Source: Amoebophrya sp. A120 (taxonomy: Eukaryota > Sar > Dinophyceae > Syndiniales > Amoebophryaceae). From it: a stretch of DNA of 64,000 nucleotides. Made by a program: the position numbers and the translations under genes. This document shows positions 31,487-41,959 of the stretch, one piece after another (position 1 is the stretch's first letter; the number at the start of each line of letters is the position of its first letter). The notes under the pieces were generated by a model. It saw nothing but the letters and a program-made list of their open reading frames with translations. It had not been told where the DNA came from and did not search any database. The stretch lies in the NCBI GenBank assembly GCA_905178155.1, contig CAJINV010000018.1:1276190-1340189 (forward strand). Reading direction: 5' to 3'.

Positions 31487-34081
31487 ATGATGCAATTTAT
31501 CGTGGTCCTGGCCGTTGCCGGCCTGCTGTACAACAACTACGAGAGGATAAAGCCGTACATTCCCGAGCGGATCCGCGCCCCGCTGGAGAGGTTTGGTAAA
31601 GATGTGAATCAGACGGTGATACACATACACACACTGGTGCTCGTACTCACGATGGTGTACATGATTCCGGGACTGGACTGGATCGGGTTTACCTTCCAAT
31701 ACTGGTTCTACTACGCAGCACTTTGGACGGCTTTCGCAGGAAGCTGCGTCACAATGTACTTACATTTATCTTCACATCATTGCAGCTAAACTTGACAAAA
31801 AGAACTGATGTTGATCTTCTTCTCAGATAGTTCAATATTTCCAGCATGCAGCATCAGCAGAGAGTCACTTTCACTTTGTCTTTGTATCGTAGCTTTAAGT
31901 GGCGCAACGTAGCGTCATCATCATCGACACCGTCCAAGAACTTGGGCCGGTGCTGGATTAGTAGAGCAACTCTCCAAAATTATCACCCTCCATCGCCCTT
32001 ATATTTACGTCCTGGTCTCTCACAGATCCGCAAACAACGGTCCGCCGCCCATTCGGGAAGGCTGGGGAAAGTGCAAAGAATACCTCGGGAAACTCTCCAC
32101 GGGGGTGGAGTTCCAGTGGCTCTTTTACGTTTTGATTTTTTTCAGCGCGGACCCGTTTTTCCTGGTGCTGCTAGTGCCGGCGAGAAGAAGTTTCACAGCA
32201 CTGACAAAGTATAGATGATTCGATAATGGCTTTTCGATATTATTATGACCAGCAAATCTTCGTCCGTTTATCAGTCTTAGATGTGTCTTCCTACGGTTCT
32301 TTCTACTCGTACCTTCTCGTCGTCTGTATTGTGCTACAACTTGGATGAATATAAACTACTTTGACTTGATGCACAACACGGAAATACAATATGGAAATTC
32401 GGAAGAAATGAAATAAATCAACTCAGGCACATCGTAAAATTTGTCCCGCACGTGCCGCAGCTCCATTATCCCCAGTGAAAAGCGTACTCGCACCATGGTC
32501 AAATGAGTGGCAGTTTTGCTACAGAAGGTGCCATGAAGTCACTTTCGCTTTTGCGCATTCAAAGTCCGGGTCTATAGTCGTACAGCTACTGTTTGTTTTT
32601 GTGGATAGCTACTACTAGCGCAGGCGCGTCATAAATCCTTGCCTTCCGCTTGTCCTAGTGTATGTGGCGGGTATGACAAATATCTAGATACAACTAGCAT
32701 TGGACCATGCTCCTGGCAGATTGATTGGGCCGCGCATGATGACACGCATTATTCGGGGCCTGCACATTTGTATGAGAAATAGAAGGGGGTGGGTACTACG
32801 CTTTATTCACACAGGATATCCAGGCCTACAAGACTACGATCGACGAACTTGTGGCGAAGGAGCCGGAAGTGCTTCTTGCGGCGACTATTGCGTATCCCGC
32901 AGAAAAAGACAGGCAGGTCAGATTTGTAATGCATAGAATGAATAACTCACAAAAAGTAAAAGATCCCTCAAGGGGCTCGCCCATAGCATGCTGTTTAGGA
33001 CACGCAATACAGATTTTATTTGTGGTCTGTTTATTTTTGCATTACGAATATGACCTGCCTGCTTTTTTCTGCGGGATATTGCGGAAGTATTGCTGGGGTG
33101 GTACCTGATACTCGGGATTTTTTTGTTCGAAAACAAGCAGTATTCAACATTGCAAAGATGTCTGGGTCTGGAAAGTTGCTGCGGTATTTGTCATGCTTGT
33201 CTGAAATGAGAATGACTCGGAGCTCTGTGATGCACAAAAACCAAAGAAAGGGGGCCCTCTTACCTGTCAGGTGAAAACGCAGCTTGTCATGCGGAGTCAG
33301 TTACTTATTATATTCCGCAGCACATAGCGGGGGCTCAAAAACAAAAACTTGGCATGCTGGATGCGTATTTCAGTGCTGCCGTCACTCACAGACATGCATA
33401 TATACAGCTTTGCAGGAGACCGAGACGCGTTTGCATTCGATAAGCAGTTCCTCGTCGTCCTGCTGTACTGGCAGTTTCTCCTATCCAGTGCAAAAGCATC
33501 GCACTCGTAGTAATCGCGATTATGCATTGCAAATCTTCATCCCAAGGTAAAATAGCATGACAAATTCCATTTGTAGCTGTAGGAATTTGTCATGCTGAGG
33601 TAATTTGTAATGCAATTACTACTAGTGCGATGCATTTTCAATTCATACCTCCGCATGCGCTACCATGTATCCTAGAAAAACGCACACCACCCATAGGAGA
33701 AAAAAAGGGAACTTGTATTGCTGCTTTTCCGAGGCCACAGAAAACTTTCTGATATGCAACAGCGGCAACTTGCTGTCATGCGGAATCGAGAACGTAATGT
33801 AGAAGGCGGCGTAATAAATTAGGCCTGAAAACTTGTCATGCTGATGAACAGCCAACAGGGGATTTGTTTGTGACGCAATAGGGCAGCCTGGCACACTATA
33901 TTTGATTGTTATGGTATGTGTGTACAATTTTTCTACGGCATACCACGCACCGAGATCGAAGGCCGTGCACGAGAAGGCGTGGGGCGTCATTGGGGAAAAA
34001 GTGGACCCGGTGGTGTCAAAAGTCCCACCAGTGGAGAAAGCCGTGGACATGGTGAAAACGTACTTTAAGAAGCCCATGTGA
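31487..34081 (+). CDS. TMEM33/PER33-like multi-pass membrane protein
   Basis: Proposed exons: 31487-31755, 32026-32209, 32824-32892, 33084-33140, 33448-33481, 33653-33667 and 33948-34081; 253 codons, frame exact. ATG at 31487 opens a hydrophobic helix (MMQFIVVLAVAGLLYNNY). Further likely membrane segments: VLVLTMVYMIPGLDW, the stretch after EFQWLFYVLIFF, and EVLLGWYLILGIFLF with FLVVLLYWQFL. The motif YWQFLRMRYHAP near the C-terminus recalls the YYRFLTLRYSSRR region of TMEM33-type ER/nuclear-envelope proteins, and the length agrees (about 250). This family call is from memory of the motif. Four clear introners, one GT-AG intron and one unusual 609-bp intron interrupt it. Confidence 0.6.
31756..32025 (+). 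other. GT-AG intron, TMEM33-like gene
   Basis: Donor GTACTTACAT, acceptor GTCTCTCACAG. The join gives VTISANNGPPPIREGWGK. Confidence 0.65.
32210..32818 (+). other. 609-bp non-GT-AG intron candidate
   Basis: It begins TATAGATGAT and ends CACACAGGATA, with flanks CAAAG/TCCAG. Only the TAT...ATA ends resemble introners; no clear TIR. Removal with 5 bases keeps the frame (ALTK to AYKTTIDELV). Confidence 0.45.
32893..33078 (+). mobile_element. introner element family C
   Basis: TIR TATCCCGCAGAAAAAGACAG. TSD TTGCG lies at 32888-32892 and 33079-33083. The join gives AATIAEVLLGWY. Confidence 0.92.
33141..33442 (+). mobile_element. introner element family A (subtype 2)
   Basis: It starts TATTCAACATTGCAAAGATG. 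TSD AGCAG lies at 33136-33140 and 33443-33447. The 3' TIR is eroded (TTTGCATTCGATA). Confidence 0.88.
33482..33647 (+). mobile_element. introner element family B
   Basis: It starts TATCCAGTGCAAAAGCATCG. TSD is TCTCC/CCTCC. The join gives WQFLRMRYH. Confidence 0.87.
33668..33942 (+). mobile_element. introner element, singleton family
   Basis: TIR TATCCTAGAAAAACG pairs with TTTTTCTACGGCATA. TSD is CCATG/CCACG. It leaves a 15-base exon upstream. Confidence 0.83.
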
Positions 34082-34942
34082 TCATGATGACAAAATAACT
34101 CCACCTGTGCGTTCGTTCCGACAACAAGTCCCGCTTAGCCACGACTCGCTCTTCCTAATTGTTTTCTCCCTTGCAGCTGTGGCAGAAGTGAAAGTGTAGC
34201 GAAAGCGAAAGCCACGCTCTGCGATTTTCTTTTGCCGCATACTTTGTTGATGGAGAACCTGAAACTGCGAGCAGCACCCCTGCCCCCGGCTGTTGACGCA
34301 AGAAGTGCGAATTTAGTACGACTTCCCAAATCTGACGACACGAACGAAATTCCAAGTCAAACCAATGTTGAGCGGATGCGATTTCTATGCCGCGAGCAAT
34401 TTTTTCGACGTGAAATAGTAAACAACTGTAGGGCGCCGTTGTTCTGCAGATTTGCTTGGTGCGAGTAAAACTCGAGCGTAGAAACTGTATGCTCATAGTT
34501 TTCTTGCGCGACTACGCTGCCGTTCACTTTGTAGACTCTGCTCGTCTTGCAAATAAAATTGCAATCTATCTTTCTCGTACAAATCCTTTGTGTGCTGATT
34601 CGTGCTGAAAAATGTTCTTGACTGTTGTGGTCTTTGTCGTCTTTATTCCGTCGTGCACACCGTCCAGCAGCTTCGTGCGTTGAAGGAATTTCGTTGCGTC
34701 GCCTTGTTCGTTTCAAGGATATTATCGTTGTTCGGTATGGTAGTTACAGCTGCATCGCTTTTTCGATCCGGTCCATCATGTGCGCAGGAAGTATTCGCGT
34801 TTTTGTTTCCGGAAAATCCCAGTTACACATAACTAGTACAGCTACTCAAAAAGCTCTCACACAAGGAGAGTTTTTACTTTTAGTCTTACTATTCGGTCTG
34901 CCTCCGTTCAGTAAAGTAGTAGCAACCTCCAAGCACCAGACC
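34082..34942. other. intergenic region
   Basis: About 0.86 kb; only short frames without support. Confidence 0.45.
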
Positions 34943-36201
34943 ATGGGCAAGCGTAGTTCCACGCAGGAAAAGGGCGGCTCGCCGGCGCCCCTTCGCCGTG
35001 GAAATGGGGGGGGGGGGCAGAAGACCACTGCCACGACTCTCCAGGTGGGGGCGGCGACTGCGGTTTTGCCGCACTTGGTCGGAGCGGTGGCGCAAGAACC
35101 GCGTTTCCTGGACAACGAAGGACCGCTATGCATCGCAAAGATGTTGCAACAACCGGGTCGTCTACTGGGAGATGATAGATTGCAAACCTGTGATGCTGAA
35201 AACGCTGGAGCTACTACCTAGCACACAAGAAAAATCTGCGTTGTATCATGTATGAGCCGCAATATTAGACAGAAGTTGTTGCCCACTCATTCTTGTCACG
35301 GAAGGACGAGTGCCAAATTTCTGATGCGGGGTACTTAGGTGTGAAGAAGCCTTCGGAAAAGGTATAAAAAGGAGTGCTTATATGTGCGTCCCGAATGATC
35401 CTCTGCCTCTGCCTGTCCGTGACAAACAAACGCATAATTCATCTCCCAGAGGGCCCAGGTATTTTTTTCATTTGATAACGGTCGCACATGATGCTGCTCC
35501 CGGAGGAGAACGAGCTCGGGAAAAATCCAGCCCCCGCCGGAAACGCAGGATCCACCACGGCTGAGCAGGACAGTGGTCAGTACCGCTTCGCGGCGGTGCG
35601 AAGTCCGCGCACCGCGGCGGCCGTCTCCCGCCAGGCGGCGAAGGTTGGCCGGGACGGAGCTTCTTCCACTGCGGCAAGGAGTGATTTGTTGGAGCCGGCG
35701 GAATTCATGGGCGAAGATCAGTCCGGGGCTGAAGTTCTTGATGCCGAGTCGTTTCCGTTTTTCGCGGAGTTCGCAGCCGACACGCACACGTTTTTGGAAG
35801 GTGCGAACATGCTCGGGTTCTTCCGCGACAAGGCGAACACTCAAAGCTCTCAGACGAAGAAGCAGGGGAAAGCGGCGCGCGCGGCGAAGGAGAAGGTCGC
35901 GGCTTCGAGGTCCGCTTCCGCGGCGGTGGATGAAGATTACAAATACCCTACAGAGGCGCTGAGTGGAAGATGGACAAACTCCAACGAAGAATGGGCAAAT
36001 AATAACAAAAAAAATCTCCAATCGGCGGGGCAGTACTTGCAAGGTACTAATGGGGGGCACTTGGCCCGCAAGGCCGGATCAGCCATGAATTCTGCTGGGT
36101 CAGCGGTTGGAGAGAAATTCAGCGCGGTTGGAGAGAAATTCAGCGAAGCAGGGAGCAATTTGATTAAAGCGAATAACTGGTTAAACGAGCACGCGTTTTA
36201 G
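34943..36201 (+). CDS. unknown charged protein
   Basis: Exons are 34943-35126 and 35486-36201; 299 codons, frame exact. ATG at 34943 (MGKRSSTQEKGGSPAPLRRG). The N-terminus is basic and glycine-rich. The middle is Ala/Glu/Lys-rich with one hydrophobic patch (DAESFPFFAEFAADTHTFLE). The C-terminus has two copies of VGEKFS in a helix-like segment (SAVGEKFSAVGEKFSEAGSN). No domain recognised. It lacks a clear signal peptide or membrane span. One divergent introner interrupts it. Confidence 0.58.
35127..35477 (+). mobile_element. introner element, divergent
   Basis: It starts TATGCATCGCAAAGATGTTG and ends TTTTTTTCATTTGATA. The flanks ACCGC and GGTCGC have diverged from a clear TSD. The frame is kept (GPHMMLLPEE). 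Confidence 0.65.
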
Positions 36202-38432
36202 TCCGTAGCCCGCGCATCCCCATGCACAGCTGATTGACTGATGCTCATTGGCTCAGAACGAAGCCTTATGCTTCATTGCTGCACCGTACACGGTTGAGAA
36301 CGAGAAAGTACTCTGTTACTAGGCCTTGCGCAGTTGTGAAGTCAGTCGCAATCTTTGCGATAGACCTCATTTCTGCAGTTGGTTTTTGATTTATCATTTC
36401 TACTTTTTGTTTTTCATTCTTTCCCGGAAGCGAAAGATCATCACGGGAAAGACGTGCTGCTGTCCCGGAAGCGAAAGATCATCACGGGAAAGACGTGCTG
36501 CAGCTCATCCGCAAAGAGCCACGAAAGCAGCTAAATAGACTGCTACTAGCGGCAAACAAGCCCCAGGACCTGCTCCAAGACGCACAATCGTGGCCCCGCA
36601 GGGCGAAAACAGACAAACCCAGCCGGGAAGAAGAGGAGGACAACATCCCAGACGAGTGGATGGCTCAGGCCGCGGAGGCGGTGAAAAAGAGAAAGATAGA
36701 GCAAGATCAATAAGACTAGTGCTTGCATCGGGGCACAGATCTGCTCAAAAAGCCAAGGTCCTTCTACGCAGTTCTCTTTACACTCAGGCTATCAGAACCG
36801 TAGGTAAACAGTGCGACGACCTTGACACACAGTTGCGTCACCTTATCAGAGCTTTTATTTTGTTTCTGGATCGCATTCTCTCCACTGTATCGCGCTAAAA
36901 GGAAAAGTAACACAACGAACACAGATCCGGAAAACCCAAGCAGTTTTGGGAAAGCCTAAATATTCACTTCAAGCAAGGATCGTTCAAAGCTTTGTCGCCA
37001 GGCAAGGGCGGAGGTTCAAATAATGAAATCTCGTTTTTGCTGCTCGTCCAAAACAAAAAGAACTACTGCAGCGCGCCGAGGCTTTAGACAAGCTAGCCTC
37101 AAGATCATCTTTCCTTTTTCTACATAGATCGTTTTCGTTTGTTTTTGAGCCACCGCGACTGGCGATAAGTGGCGCGAGCTATTCCTCCATATTTCTGGAT
37201 CTTTTCTCTTCCCAAAGTGAACAACTCGCATTGAGACCAAACTTACGGATAGTATCATTTTCCTGGTACTTTGCTAAGTGCAAGAGGCAGACTAGTAGCA
37301 TTATCTGTCGACTTGCTCGGAGTCATCACACTAGCCATAGTACCAAGAGCCGCAGACGCAAAAGGCAGAGGTGAGAGAGAGCACGCGCTCGACCATTTTC
37401 AAAAAAAAAAAAAAAAGAAAAGATCGCAAAAGAAAGTAAAGAAAACCCCATAAGCGACACAGATTGGCAGCCGAGTCTCCGGGGTAGAAAAAGAAAACGA
37501 CAAAGAGAGGAGACGAGGCCGCAGGTGGTTGGACGACCTGGACATAACTTCGGTTCCCCAGGAAGTTCAGCGGCGTCTAGGTTACCGGGCTACGACATTT
37601 TGTTGTAGCTTGTCTGGTTCTCCGGAACCTAAGGTCTTGCGTTTCTGCCTGACTTCGAAAGATCTCACGCTGAGATACTTCACGAAGGTTAGTCGGGGGC
37701 TGAACAGGCAGCAAGCCGCTGACCTGTTCTGTACGCCATTGCTGATGAGGTGGTTGCTTTGGCTGACTCCAATTGCGAGGCCGGTCACCGCTAAAACGGG
37801 TGGTGCCTCGCCTTGCAAGATGTTTTAGAGTTTCGCTCTGAAGCAGACAATTGCTCGCAGAAAACTCGACAGTGCCCAGACAGTTTCTCGCCCACCTAGA
37901 GGCGAACACACATGTTGTTTTTCATTCTTTGGGAGCTTTTATACCCTAACTTTTCCGACTGTAAAAAGCGATAAGCGCCGCAACCTTTTGAAGTACCCTA
38001 ACGCGCAGAAATTTTTTCACGTTTTCACGAACTGTAGAAAAAGTCTTCGTGAAAGTGAATTTTTATGGCATCTTCGACGCCGACGAAGCCAAGAAAGCCG
38101 TATTTCGCACAGCGTCAAAGTCCTTGACTCTTTACAACGACCTAGTAACTGGGTTAGTAGAGGATGAAGGCCAAAGATAAGTACATAGAGGACTGCTCGC
38201 GACGTACGTCTTCCACTCTTTGACGCAAAGAGGTACGAATACGATCTCATCCCGCACCAAGCACAGACGCGACCCGAACCCACACACATAAAAAAAGAAA
38301 AACTTACTGGGCAGACACCCACCCGCCATCCCAACTTCCACAAATTTCGAAGAAATTTTTTTCACACGATCCATCAAACACAGCCTACCCGTCTCGAAGC
38401 ACGCCAAAGCAGCTGTTCTTCCCCCATGTACT
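36202..38432. other. gene-poor region, possible transposon debris
   Basis: No reliable gene. A frame around 37490-37828 contains RRRGRRWLDDLDITS, reminiscent of the RW.DD motif near the end of some LINE proteins, but no other domain supports it. Confidence 0.35.
36422..36503. repeat. 41-bp perfect tandem duplication
   Basis: The unit begins TCCCGGAAGCGAAAGATCAT, two copies head to tail (starts 36422 and 36463). Each contains the small inverted pair CCCGG..CACGGG. Confidence 0.85.
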
Positions 38433-39840
38433 TATATTTATAATAGGGATCGGATTTTTTCGGAACTATCTAAACTGAGAACGGAACCAACAGCCACCAC
38501 ACCGTGGCGCTTCGCACTTGTCGCCATTCCGTTTCCTTTCGTGTGTGTTGTTTTTTTTCGTTCTCTTCAGCTTCAGCGTCAAGCTCGTTTTCTTCTTCAA
38601 GTTTCGTTTTCTGTTTTTCTCTCTTTCCTTCTTCTCTTAGGGGGGACAAAATTTGCGGGATTTGCGTCCGCCCCGCGCCATTCGTTTGCCACGGCCCCCG
38701 CCCCGTCTATGTGTGTTCTTCTTGCTAATGGTTGGCGTCCCGCGGATATGCGCGGGTGCCAGCGGCGGCGGCAAACTTCCAGGCGTTGCTCCTATTAGAG
38801 GCGTAGGCCAGGAAAGTTAGCCCCCTATGTGGGGCTAAAAGGTCAGACGCCACCTAGCTCCCGATGCTGGGGAGACGCGCGGCGCGCTGTTCTCATGATC
38901 GATGGAAGAAGGCCGATGTGGCCCCCCAGTGGCGGAAGTTGGGGCGCCCTTTTTTGGGCCGATTAGCTTTACAGCAGTGGGGCATAGATACGGCCCTCCG
39001 CCCAGCCTTAGCTCCAACGCCGGCAGTTCTTTCGCAGTCTTCCGTGCCCCAGGGCCCCTTGGATGTGGTTGTCACATCCAAGAGACGAGCCCCTCCTTGG
39101 GTGCGGAAGACTGCGGGATAACCGATGGAAAGGCAAACAGCCCAATTGCCGTGGCAGGCTCTCCATGCAGCGGTTGCTAGACGAGCGCGGGCCAGCAGTG
39201 GCAGCTAGAGCGCAGGCTTGGGTGGTTGTGTCTATTATACGGCGGCCGGGCTCATTGTGTTCCTTGCTTCCCGCTGTTGGACGGCCACCGCTAGCCTCAT
39301 TAGGTTGGTAGGGGGCTCGGCCCTCCTCGCGGGTTGCTGCCGGTTATTAATTTCATGGCCAGGCCTCTCTGGCAGCAAGCTCCGCCGCGCCTAACTTCGC
39401 GGGCGGGCGACCTTCTCTGGCATCCCCGCCCAAGCATCCGGCTGAGCGCGCAAGCTCGGCCCGTTTGCTGAAGCTGACTCTGCTTGGCTATAGAAACAAC
39501 ATCAAGAAAAACGCCGCGCAGCGACAGGAGGGCGCGCAAGAGAGGGGCACCACGGGGCTTAGGCCTCCCCCGCTCAGGGATTTGCTTTGCTTCGAAGGTC
39601 GCCACGCTTCTAGCAGACAGCCGAGATGGCTCGGCCGCCTGTGCGCTGGCCGGCCGGGGCTTCTCGGATTTTTCTCCGTTTCCGTTTCCGCACTTGTTTC
39701 ACGGCTTCGAGTTCCGTTCTCAGTCTCGCCTCTTTTTTTTGAAAAAACACGAGAACAGGCGGGGAAGGATCCAAGAGTCGCGAAAAAGTTCCGTTCTCAG
39801 TTTAGACAGTTCCAAACAAAGCCATATCCTTTATAATATA
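38433..39840. mobile_element. 1.4-kb element with ~53-bp imperfect TIRs
   Basis: The left end (38433-38487) and right end (39788-39840) are inverted copies sharing CTAAACTGAGAACGGAAC and flanking AT-rich ends. The interior is GC-rich with no transposase frame. It is most likely a non-autonomous DNA transposon. No clear TSD was defined. Confidence 0.6.
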
Positions 39841-40430
39841 AAAGAAAGCGTAACTCGACACACAGAAAAAGGCGCGCCGAAGTAGACAACATCACTGGTA
39901 TAATAAGTAGTCACAATACAGTGACACGCGATCGGCGGCAAATTTTGCTTGTGCGTTGAGGTTGACTTCGCTTACATGAAAGCTTCTCCTTTCCCTTCAT
40001 AAAAACTTCCAGCCAAACACATTCTGAACTTCGAAGGAAGTTGAAGCAAACACTTCGTGCTGTTCCATTTGAGGACGACTTGATCGACGCGAGAACGCGA
40101 CGCATGACGATGAACGTGAGAGAAAAGTAGATCCTGTGCTCGAAACAATTTGAAAATGATCCACAAAATCTGCATAATGCAGGACCTGCCTTAAGAAAAA
40201 GTTGATCACGTGATTGATCATCCAAATAGCGATCTTTGTCTAGTAGCGCTTTCTCTGATGTCGTCTGGGAGATGTGGTCTGGAAGAAAGAAAAGGATTAA
40301 TTCAAATGTAAGTTCAACAGATGAAACTACAGAATAACCAGGCACGATGAAAGCACAACTGTGTCTGTGAATAGTGCGATCACCCTCCATTGGTTCCGAG
40401 AAAGAAAATCAAACCCGAAGTGGATCGTGT

Positions 40431-40491
40431 CCGTTCCCAAAACACAAAAAAATGCGTCGGTCGTGGTCAGTCGGGAGGACCGGATGGAAAT
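40431..40491 (+). repeat. 61-bp direct repeat, copy 1
   Basis: Contains AATGCGTCGGTCGTGGTCAG and GGAGGACCGGATGGAAAT. It matches 41632-41692 with few differences. Confidence 0.8.
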
Positions 40492-40739
40492 ACTCAGTGC
40501 TACAGTCCCTTCATCTTCAAGTCGCTCGAAATCTGCTAGCATATTTGAGTACCGAAATAGTGCGCTTTTTGTTGTTCAAATACCTCCCAAAATTCACCGA
40601 ATTCAGGTGAATATGTGCCCGGTTTTTGCTGATAGGATTATCGCCCTTGATGTGATTGGCGAACCAACTGCAAACTCAAACAGCAAGCCAGCAGAGCGAG
40701 GTAGAGAACGGCGCAGCTTTGTATTCTGAGCAACCCACC

Positions 40740-41630
40740 AGCTAGCTGCGTGGCGCCTCGGGCCGTCATTGCAACTTCCTGCCGCCCCCCCTCTTATTCG
40801 ATATGGCGCTGCTGTCTGTGTTAATGAAGAAAGAAGGGGCAGCGAGCTCCTGCTGCGTCTACTCGACGTCGGGCGCCCAGCCAACCGCCTACCTTCCCCG
40901 GCCGGCCTGAGGCAGCACCGTTCGGCCCGGCCGCGCCACTGCGACTCGGCCGGCGCCCCATCAACATAAAAAAAGACAAAAAGCGCCCGACTGCCCTCGC
41001 GATCAATACTACCCCACGCAAGCATCGAGACACAAAACCAACGGCCCGGAGTCTTTATCTGCGGCGCGGCCGCGGCTGGGCCGGGTGGGTCAGAGGTAGG
41101 CTTTGGGCGCCGGGGCACGTTGGGCGCTGGGCTTGGGTTTATTGGCAACCGGGGCTGCTTGATGAGAGAAGCAGGGGCGGGCGATCCCGGGCCGGAGGGG
41201 CCGGAAGTTGGCAAAGGGCCAACCGCCCCTAGCCTCGGCCCCTGTCCCGACCTCGGGCGCCACTCAGCGACCCCGACCTCGGCCCCTTCCCCCGCCCCTG
41301 CCGTGGCCTGCCCCGGCCAACCTCGACCCCCGCTGCCCCCAATCTCGGCCGCCCCAACCCCGGCTTCCCCAGCCCCTGTTGTCCCAAGCCCTATTGTTTG
41401 CCCCAGGCCCCGGTGGTTGCCTCACTCCGTGCTGCTTGCCCCGCCCCCTGCTGCCCCAGTCCGGGCCGCCTGCTTGCTGCCCCAACCCCAGCTGCCCCCG
41501 GCTCTGCGGCCCCAACCCCTGCTAACTCCGCCCCTGCTGCCCCAACCCCTTTTGCCCCAACCCCTTTTGCCCCAGCCCCTCTGGCCCCGCCCCGGCGGCC
41601 CAGCCATTGCCTGCGCGCGCGCGGCATCGG
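40740..41630. repeat. GC-rich, CCCC-rich low-complexity stretch
   Basis: Pyrimidine-rich runs such as GCCCCAACCCCTTTTGCCCC recur, giving long Pro/Ala frames on one strand and Gly/Arg frames on the other. Frames here are compositional, not evidence of a gene. Confidence 0.6.
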
Positions 41631-41631
41631 C

Positions 41632-41692
41632 TCCGTTCTCAAAACACACAAAATGCGTCGGTCGTGGTCAGTCTGGAGGACCGGATGGAAAT
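41632..41692 (+). repeat. 61-bp direct repeat, copy 2
   Basis: Second copy of the repeat at 40431. The pair brackets about 1.14 kb of mostly GC-rich DNA. Confidence 0.8.
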
Positions 41693-41959
41693 GTGTCTGA
41701 ATCTGTTTTCTCGTGCTGTCACTGCTTAAACCCATATCCATAAATTGCATCTCCTTCTCAATTCTAATCCAACAGCGGTCGGATTTTTGCGCAACATAAG
41801 TAGAAAGCACCACTGTTTCGCATACGTTGTGTTTTCATCCGCTCGTGCAATAGAAATATTTCATGTAGTCAATTTCTGGTTGTTGATTTTCCCCTAATTC
41901 AGATTTGTGTTTTCCCACTTCTCGACTATTCGACCATACAGACCAGAGCGACATCAAAA

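Noticed and set aside
36213-36260. Partial match to a dinoflagellate spliced-leader (CCGTAGCC then TTGGCTCA)
   Set aside because: The two words are separated by unrelated bases and there is no continuous leader or following donor.
37490-37828. RRRGRRWLDDLD frame as a LINE fragment
   Set aside because: A single short motif with no neighbouring RT or endonuclease; kept only as a possibility in the region note.
41120-41813. Pro/Ala-rich and Gly/Arg-rich frames
   Set aside because: Low-complexity CCCC-rich DNA, open on both strands.
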